Shown here: positions 61,801-64,000 of the stretch, piece after piece | How positions within the stretch are numbered: position 1 is the first letter of the stretch | Layout: every line of letters begins with the position of its first letter | NCBI GenBank assembly: GCA_019802505.1 | Contig: JAFMOC010000079.1 | Location: 864,501-928,500, forward strand | DNA length: 64,000 nt | Source of the DNA: Corydoras sp. C115 | Lineage: Eukaryota > Chordata > Actinopteri > Siluriformes > Callichthyidae | Reading direction: 5' to 3' | Notes under the pieces: model-generated | Seen by the model: only the letters and a program-made list of their open reading frames with translations | Database searches by the model: none | Told to the model about the DNA's origin: nothing | Made by a program: the position numbers and the translations under genes

Positions 61801-63813
61801 CTCTTTATAAGCCTGACACTGCTGATTCAGGCCCTCGACCCGCTCCCTGATGTATCCCAGCATCCGATGCACACCTCCAACTTGCACACTGTTAGACAAA
61901 GACATATATTCATTGTCTATCACTTTATTCTCTACTAGGGTTGTGGGGGGGGGGGTTTCCTCATGTCCAGGGGAGAACGTTTTAGGTGCTGGACAGATAC
62001 ACCCAGGACAGGGCGCCAATTTGTCGCTGGGCACACTCACTCACACAGATACACACACAAACCCAAACCATGTGGGGCAAGTTTAGAGCATTCAACATAC
62101 CTTGAATCCATGTTTTTAGACTGTAGGAGGAAACCGGAGAACCCGGAGAAAACATGGAACATGGAAACTCCAACCTGGATCCCCAGTGCTGAGAGGCGAA
62201 CATGCTAACCACTAAGCCACTGTGCCACCCGACAAAGAAATAGTTTAATTGAATTGAAACACTTAGCCTCTCAGCACTAGGGATTCCTGGTTCAAATCCC
62301 AATCTGGGTGGAGTTTCCATGTTCTCCCCGTGTCCTCGTGGGTTTCCTCCGGGTTCTCCAGTTTTCTCCCACAGACCAAAAACATGGATCATGGTCAATT
62401 AAATTCTCCAAATTGCCCTATTATTTAGGGGTGGCATGGTGACTTAGGGGTTAGCACATCCACCTCTCGGCACTCGAGATCCTTGTTGGAATCACAATCT
62501 GGAATTCTTGGATGTTCATCCCATGTCTGCGTTGATTTCCTCCAGGTTCTCCGGTTTCCTCTCACAGTCCAAAAACATGCATTAAAGGTAAATTGTATGC
62601 TCTAAAATTGCCCTAGATATAGTATGTTTGTGATTGAGTGAGTGTGAACCCAGAGATAGATTGGGGATTTGGGGATCTGCCCAGCACCCAAAACGTTCTA
62701 CCCTGGATGTACCCTGGATGTGCATTGGGTTCCCCGCGACCCTAATAAAAGATTAAGCAGAAGCTTAAAAAGCTTAATTCCTAAACCAAATATAATATAT
62801 AAAACCATATTTAATATATAAAATGTCTGTGGCTGCACTGCTGAGACAGTGTCCTACCTCTGTGGGCCAAGTTTTTGCAGTATGATCTGTCCTCGTTGAA
62901 GAGGCTCTGCGGCTGCATCTTTAATAACTCGATGGAGTGCTTCATGCTTCTTTGCCAGCTCAGGAAGCTGCAGAGTCTGAGTCCTTAAAGCCTTTAAGCT
63001 GCTTTCAATGGTTGCTAGAACCTCAAAGGCCTAAAAACCCACATGAAATGCTAATATCAGAAAGAAGCATCACTATTTTACTTTTAAAAAACAAAAACGT
63101 GTCTACAGGGATACTCGGATTCTCAGCGATGTGTGTAGACATTGTACATATATACAGTGCTGTACAGTCCCTAACTCTGTTCTAATGGTCAGGACCACAA
63201 TAGAACCACCACAGAGCTGGTATTTATTGGTTGGTGGATTATTCCTATCCCAGCAGTGTCACTGAGGTGTTTAAATGAAATTACAGCAGCACTGCTGCAC
63301 TAAAAGCCCCTCACCACATCAGTGTCACTGCAGAACTGACAATAAACAGTCCACCACCCAAATTAGACCTGTTATGTGACCAATAGAGAACAGAGAACCA
63401 ACAGGGGACTAACAAAATCAAGACCACAGATGGACTCCAGTCTGTAATTGTAAAAGTCAACATCTACATCTATACGGTAAGTGGAGGGAATAAATAATTA
63501 AGCTAAAAGAGGGCATGTCCACAATTTTGATTGCTACTGTAGATAAAGGTGCCTGGATTAATTCTGATCTCTACTTTAACATGGTGCCCCTTAAAGGAAC
63601 AAGCTAAAAGATGTGTACTTTATTAGCACTGTTGAAGAAGTCCTTGCTCTCATGCAGTCGCCCCCGTCGGCACATCATCCAGTCCATGAACTGCTCCCGT
63701 GTGTTGCTAAGGTTCCGTGTTTTTTCTAAGATAACTTCCAGCTTGTTGTCATCAGACGGGGAAGAAAGTTCAGCTGCATGACGGAGGAGGCGTTCAACCA
63801 CCAAACTCCATTC
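44114..63813 (-). CDS. ccdc141: coiled-coil domain-containing protein 141, C-terminal 1,358 residues, 19 exons, 5' end off the right edge
   Basis: CCDC141 is a spectrin-repeat-like coiled-coil protein linked in mammals to centrosome-related neuronal migration and found next to titin. Exons (minus, right to left): 63619-63813, 62858-63030, 61747-61888, 61015-61134, 59294-59485, 58133-58312, 56718-56897, 56521-56646, 55333-55521, 53730-53891, 53359-53499, 50097-50237, 49695-49892, 49300-49483, 48113-48225, 47431-47490, 46823-47347, 45408-46189, 44114-44387. The sum is 4,077 bases, divisible by three and ending in TAA at 44,116-44,114. The match to the human protein is colinear: NSANK-AFEVL, EEINELRESFKDLKKKFNNL, then YECTSPDDISLPPL and [21 protein letters not shown]. 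The window begins around a quarter of the way into the protein. Confidence 0.94.
44691..44758. repeat. (AT)n microsatellite
   Basis: About 34 AT units in the last ccdc141 intron, next to a family P end (TTTGACTGGTACTGTACATG). Confidence 0.97.
44760..45407. other. last ccdc141 intron, no recognised feature
   Basis: A-rich, low-complexity sequence between the (AT)n tract and the 45,408 donor. Confidence 0.6.
45408..46189 (-). CDS. ccdc141: ccdc141 exon: acidic YECTSPDD block, low-complexity linker and start of the Ig domain
   Basis: 782 bases. Encodes ADIHLSEECGQASSSPPDRD ... NDEYECTSPDDISLPPLSET, a long Ser/Thr/His-rich linker, then PNFSKPLSNAMVTEGSPVTL and [14 protein letters not shown]. 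The donor is placed after CCTG (GTGGGT) because this alone gives TLTW-FKNG with the last exon. Phase 0-2. Confidence 0.92.
46325..46530. mobile_element. family P element, left half
   Basis: GACTGTAGTCCATCTGTTTG, ACCACCACAGAGCAGGGATT and CCCAGCAGTGTCACTGAGG. ccdc141 intron. Confidence 0.6.
46568..46693 (+). mobile_element. family S SINE, 3' part
   Basis: ATCGATAGATGGTGCCCTGC to GATAAAGTGGAAGATAACGG. ccdc141 intron. Confidence 0.75.
46823..47347 (-). CDS. ccdc141: ccdc141 exon: disordered, proline-rich linker
   Basis: 525 bases in phase 0-0. It starts PEGKETGHTPEITGPDG after an AAACAG acceptor, the site that keeps frame. It runs through basic KKPQLRKSRSQDLPE, Ser/Thr-rich stretches and a PSEETPPPPRPPPPSQ tract, a possible SH3/EVH1-type ligand. 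A more upstream AG at 47,365-47,366 is possible but breaks frame with the preceding exon. No clear counterpart is evident in the human protein. Confidence 0.85.
47431..47490 (-). CDS. ccdc141: ccdc141 exon: 20-residue linker micro-exon
   Basis: Encodes AQSFKPQSTEENKTCDTIET; 60 bases, phase 0-0, AG/GTAAGC borders. The protein is not conserved enough to confirm it; the call rests on splice sites, frame and position. Confidence 0.7.
47800..48010. repeat. interspersed repeat with CAGCTTGA...GTGTCTTCG start (family V)
   Basis: CAGCTTGATTTAGGCCGCAT, GTGTCTTCGTTATCGTGATG, GAAACCAATCAGCGGGTCAC, CAATGGCACAATGCAACCAA. Parts recur at 5,715-5,775, 31,200-31,265 with 31,590-31,630, 33,100-33,250 and 40,915-41,035. 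Class unknown. Confidence 0.55.
48113..48225 (-). CDS. ccdc141: ccdc141 exon: end of the coiled coil
   Basis: Encodes AEEGKKYTEKTVNKHNEIVE and SIKELSGGLLDLEAKLQ, matching human EEGQKYIEKIVTKHKEVLES. 113 bases, phase 1-0. Too short to show as an open frame. Confidence 0.92.
48412..48738 (-). mobile_element. family S SINE, near-full copy
   Basis: ATTCATTCATTCATTATCTC tail to CCTAAGCCACTGTGCCGCC head, with GATTCGAACCGGGAATCCC carrying the B box. ccdc141 intron. Confidence 0.85.
49020..49245. mobile_element. family P element, reverse half
   Basis: Reverse-complement match to 46,325-46,530 (TTTAAACACCTCAGTGACAC ... GATGGACTACAGTCTGGAAT). ccdc141 intron. Confidence 0.6.
49300..49483 (-). CDS. ccdc141: ccdc141 exon: coiled coil
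   Basis: Encodes YEFWCDEASSTIVRVGKYSS ... YKQFEKFVWPTIPQQEERI and NQITELAVRLHG, closely matching human. 184 bases, phase 0-1. Confidence 0.94.
49695..49892 (-). CDS. ccdc141: ccdc141 exon: coiled coil
   Basis: Encodes VLKKKLQAITLKVSSSGEKH ... LQRQVGDFDRTVEDYKQNLD and LSVRLQQAMEE. 198 bases, phase 0-0. Confidence 0.93.
50097..50237 (-). CDS. ccdc141: ccdc141 exon: conserved coiled coil
   Basis: Encodes LRESFKDLKKKFNNLKFNYM and KKNEKLRNLKVVKNQIQQIE, the most conserved block against human (DSFKDIKKKFNNLKFNYTKK). 141 bases, phase 0-0. Confidence 0.95.
50272..50605 (+). mobile_element. family S SINE, near-full copy
   Basis: GGTGGCACGCTGGCTTTGTG head to GAATGGATGGATG tail. It starts about 35 bases upstream of a ccdc141 acceptor (50,238). 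Confidence 0.8.
50610..51060. other. GC-richer unexplained intronic island
   Basis: About 450 bases in a ccdc141 intron, flanked by a SINE and a family P copy but matching neither. It has overlapping short open frames on plus and a CAGCTG E-box near 50,920. The flanking exons already join colinearly, so it is not a missed conserved exon. Confidence 0.5.
51078..51385. mobile_element. family P element, right-oriented half
   Basis: Begins CAGTACCAGTTAAAAGATTG and runs to CACCTCAGTGACACTGCTGG. ccdc141 intron. Confidence 0.65.
51890..52135 (+). mobile_element. family S SINE, 3' two thirds
   Basis: CCGGGTTCTCCGGTTTCCTC to CTAGTAGAGGTTTAAGCAG. ccdc141 intron. Confidence 0.7.
52290..52515 (+). mobile_element. 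SINE-like repeat family U
   Basis: GCCTTGCGACCTCAAGGAGC ... TCACTGCACAGATGGGTTAA ... GTGTAAGTACTGTAGGCAAA. ccdc141 intron. Confidence 0.6.
52598..52738 (-). mobile_element. family S SINE, tail fragment
   Basis: ATTTTCCGCTTAATCCTCTA ... CACTATATAGGGTCAATTT. ccdc141 intron. Confidence 0.65.
53125..53230 (+). repeat. family T interspersed repeat
   Basis: TTAGTCCGTTAGCAGAGGCT ... GAGAACAACACAAGTCAGTA. ccdc141 intron. Confidence 0.55.
53359..53499 (-). CDS. ccdc141: ccdc141 exon: coiled coil
   Basis: Encodes QIPAFSVQEKLEYLQRSSAS ... DLMNNMHYCAFKEEINE, matching human SVEYCAMRDEINE. 141 bases, phase 0-0. A SINE and palindromic-element scar is about 40 bases from its donor. Confidence 0.92.
53730..53891 (-). 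CDS. ccdc141: ccdc141 exon: coiled coil
   Basis: Encodes LDSLLKSKPIKGSSDPAQAR ... HLYKLAVSLAADISTTVQHT, matching human HLHRLALSLGVDIISSVQ. 162 bases, phase 0-0. Confidence 0.92.
54240..54490 (+). mobile_element. LINE fragment (RT thumb region)
   Basis: Encodes EAMVLSRKRVESPFWVRDEI and LPQVEEFKYLEVLFKSEGKM, a stretch familiar from fish LINE reverse transcriptases, then decays. ccdc141 intron. Confidence 0.7.
54755..54935 (+). mobile_element. family S SINE, 3' part
   Basis: AAATTGCCTCATATAGAGTG to TAGAGGATAAAGAAGAAG. It faces the reverse copy at 54,990-55,165. Confidence 0.7.
54990..55165 (-). mobile_element. family S SINE, head part
   Basis: TACTCTATATGGGACAATTT ... GACTGTGGGAGGAAACCAGA ... 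AAATCCCTAGCGCTGAGAGG. ccdc141 intron. Confidence 0.75.
55333..55521 (-). CDS. ccdc141: ccdc141 exon: coiled coil
   Basis: Encodes RLNAEVEFLVKTSELLVLKG ... LLLVHQRVRDRIREYETVLS and MAVKFHQVYQE, matching human IQDYEDILYKVVQFHQVKEE. 189 bases, phase 0-0. Confidence 0.92.
55565..55760 (+). repeat. family T interspersed repeat, longest copy
   Basis: TTACATTTAGTCATTTAGCA ... GAGCAATGAGGGTTAAGGGC ... GTGGACCTGGAATTTGAACC ... CTAAACACTGAGCTA. The end part is also seen at 8,900-8,985 and 41,090-41,190. Confidence 0.65.
55775..56115 (-). mobile_element. family S SINE with GT/G expansion
   Basis: Tail TTATCCTCCTCTATTAGGGT, then (GT)n(G)n, then ATTGAATCCATGTTTTTGGA and a head near ATGCTAATCACTATGGGGCA. 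ccdc141 intron. Confidence 0.75.
55797..55865. repeat. (GT)n(G)n tract
   Basis: About 20 GT units followed by a run of 27 G, inside a family S SINE. Confidence 0.96.
56113..56392 (+). mobile_element. family S SINE, plus copy abutting the minus copy
   Basis: GGGGCACAGTAGCGTTTGCT to TAGAGGTTTAAGTGGAAGA. It is head-to-head with 55,775-56,115. Confidence 0.7.
56521..56646 (-). CDS. ccdc141: ccdc141 exon: coiled coil
   Basis: Encodes VVQDLKSLEGILAPACKTNL and GSNLQTVSKLQDTFNSIKPQ, then FL. 126 bases, phase 0-0, donor GTATGA. A 22-base A tract lies only a few bases downstream of the donor. Confidence 0.87.
56718..56897 (-). CDS. ccdc141: ccdc141 exon: coiled coil
   Basis: Encodes VSKSLNLNVKDAVCVVETSM ... 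LSDLWTTWQLHYSQMKSVKK and QWKKFKDQIKK. 180 bases, phase 0-0. Confidence 0.9.
57140..57285 (-). mobile_element. family S SINE, tail part
   Basis: TCATTCATTCATCATCTTCC ... GGACAGGGCGCCAATCTATT. ccdc141 intron. Confidence 0.7.
57295..57835. repeat. tandem duplication of about 280 bases including a SINE head
   Basis: 57,321-57,570 and 57,601-57,830 both read GGTTTATAATAGA ... TAATAATTCAACATTCTATC ... GACTGTGGGAGGAAACAAGA ... CCACATGGACACGAAAAGAA. The offset is 280. Each copy carries the reverse-oriented head half of a family S SINE. Confidence 0.85.
58133..58312 (-). CDS. ccdc141: ccdc141 exon: coiled coil
   Basis: Encodes VEDQVRSLTDCCKIKHGTEE ... RWQSFLQKFLSMQDLGSNFI and NSSNM, matching human KQWQLFLKK...TQDLGLEFLNLINM. 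180 bases, phase 0-0. Confidence 0.88.
58660..58885 (+). mobile_element. family S SINE, head and middle
   Basis: GGGCAGCTCGTGGCGTGGTA to AAGGATTGGCACCCTGTCC; joins head-on with the next copy. Confidence 0.7.
58888..59220 (-). mobile_element. family S SINE
   Basis: GGAGGGGAGGTTTCCCATGC ... TATAGGGGCAATTTAGAAC ... CTTACCAGTCCGCCACCTTG. ccdc141 intron, ending about 75 bases from the exon at 59,294. Confidence 0.75.
59294..59485 (-). CDS. ccdc141: ccdc141 exon: coiled coil
   Basis: Encodes RLVMELNTADGLTEELRNL ... HRTTLLREQLKTLQRTIAA and RVDSVNNFVSFLRCELE. 192 bases, phase 0-0, typical spectrin-repeat helix. Confidence 0.87.
59665..59945 (+). mobile_element. LINE 3' fragment (ORF2 C-terminus)
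   Basis: Encodes RWLGHLVRMPPGRLPREVFQ ... RRPQRRPRTRWREYISQLVW ... AREVWVSLLRLLPPRPEPW, the terminal piece of a common fish LINE, ending in an ATGG-repeat tail. Markedly more GC-rich than its surroundings. ccdc141 intron. Confidence 0.8.
59950..60062 (+). repeat. family T interspersed repeat
   Basis: ATCATTTAGCAGATGCTTTT ... GAACAACACAAGTCAGTAAT. It follows directly on a LINE tail. ccdc141 intron. Confidence 0.55.
60290..60485 (-). mobile_element. family S SINE, tail part
   Basis: TTCCATCCATCCATTATCTT ... CATGCCCATCCAGGGAAGAA ... CTATATGGGGCAATTTGGA. ccdc141 intron. Confidence 0.75.
61015..61134 (-). CDS. ccdc141: ccdc141 exon: coiled coil
   Basis: Encodes ISSWIKNSSSVLSCCTDLGS and SHSEAENVLQKHSDLSTDTE, matching human KISPVL...ESEKILNKYLEL. 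120 bases, phase 0-0. Confidence 0.87.
61150..61672. mobile_element. family P element, near-full copy
   Basis: Begins CAGTATCGGTCAAAAGTTTG and ends TTTGAGTGGTACTGTACAT; about 520 bases with both arms, the best-preserved copy beside 546-1070. It abuts the acceptor side of the ccdc141 exon at 61,015-61,134. Confidence 0.75.
61747..61888 (-). CDS. ccdc141: ccdc141 exon: coiled coil
   Basis: Encodes VQVGGVHRMLGYIRERVEGL and NQQCQAYKELAGNRQQLLST ... DLEEK. 142 bases, phase 2-0. The upstream intron holds a reverse-oriented SINE within 40 bases. Confidence 0.88.
61915..62232 (-). mobile_element. family S SINE, near-full copy
   Basis: TCTATCACTTTATTCTCTAC tail to GCTAACCACTAAGCCACTGT head. ccdc141 intron. 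Confidence 0.8.
62262..62425 (+). mobile_element. family S SINE, head half
   Basis: TAGCCTCTCAGCACTAGGGA to TTCTCCAAATTGCCCTATT. Next to the following copy. Confidence 0.75.
62428..62768 (+). mobile_element. family S SINE, near-full copy
   Basis: GGGGTGGCATGGTGACTTAG to CCCTAATAAAAGATTAAGCA. Third copy in an 850-base cluster. Confidence 0.8.
62858..63030 (-). CDS. ccdc141: ccdc141 exon: coiled coil
   Basis: Encodes AFEVLATIESSLKALRTQTL ... ELAKKHEALHRVIKDA ... PLQRGQIILQKLGPQ. The splice sites give 173 bases, phase 0-2. It was missed as an open frame and recovered from the match to human AFDVL...HEELHRKIKD. Confidence 0.88.
63180..63545. mobile_element. family P element, right two thirds
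   Basis: GGTTGGTGGATTATTCCTAT, CAGTGTCACTGAGGTGTTTA, then the right end TGTCCACAATTTTGATTGCT. ccdc141 intron. Confidence 0.65.
63619..63813 (-). CDS. ccdc141: ccdc141 exon: spectrin-like coiled coil
   Basis: Encodes EWSLVVERLLRHAAELSS ... NTREQFMDWMMCRRGRL and HESKDFFNSANK, helical and heptad-like. 195 bases, phase 0-0. It is the first ccdc141 exon in the window; 63,814-64,000 is intron with nothing recognised. Confidence 0.9.
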
Positions 63814-64000
63814 CTGCAACCACACATTTATAAGCTTGGGATATGAGCTCTGGTATATTACATTTCATTTGAATGTCACTATACTGTGTTAAATATTATA
63901 TAATGTTTATAGATTTAAATATTGAAATAGAATAGTGAATAGATTTAAATAGAAAAACGAGTGTAAATATTAACTGTCACAATAAAATAAGGGCTTATAA

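Overview
The window is a stretch of a vertebrate nuclear genome, almost certainly a teleost fish. It has long introns with GT/AG boundaries, Tc1-like and palindromic DNA transposons, tRNA-derived SINEs resembling the zebrafish DANA family, long (AT)n tracts, and protein sequence very close to vertebrate titin. An otophysan fish is my best guess from the SINE type, but the species cannot be fixed from the sequence.

Two genes are present, both on the minus strand and in the same order as in other vertebrates. Reading right to left: (1) ccdc141, positions 63,813 to 44,114, is the 3' part of the gene: 19 exons and 1,358 codons, with spectrin-like coiled coil, then a disordered linker, then one Ig domain and a hydrophobic C-terminal tail. 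Its 5' end lies beyond the right edge. (2) An intergenic and promoter region, 44,113 to 36,880, holds a 5'-truncated LINE, DNA-transposon remnants and SINE fragments. (3) ttn (titin) starts near a TATA box at 36,900-36,908, with a non-coding exon 1 at 36,641-36,878 and the start codon at 34,903-34,905. It runs off the left edge inside the next I-band Ig domain.

The titin part has 37 coding exons and 9,027 coding bases (3,009 codons). Adding exon lengths keeps the reading frame across every junction, and the same holds for ccdc141 (4,077 bases including stop), so the exon boundaries are well supported although no transcript was available. The titin order is Ig Z1-Z2 (telethonin-binding in other vertebrates), an SP-rich linker, only two clear Z-repeats (alpha-actinin-binding), Ig Z3-Z9 and I1, then tandem proximal I-band Ig domains.

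The introns are crowded with mobile DNA. There are more than 25 copies or fragments of one DANA-like SINE, over a dozen copies of a roughly 520-bp palindromic non-autonomous element with Tc1/mariner-like ends, one Tc1-like element whose transposase is broken and internally deleted, LINE fragments, a hAT-like remnant, and many microsatellites.

I did not find a convincing new enzymatic or defence system. The most interesting signals are two hairpins (one in the inferred titin leader, one beside the Z2 exon), the short Z-repeat region with an unrecognised exon between its two repeats, the Ig resemblance between the end of ccdc141 and the start of titin, and an extra proline-rich exon in ccdc141.
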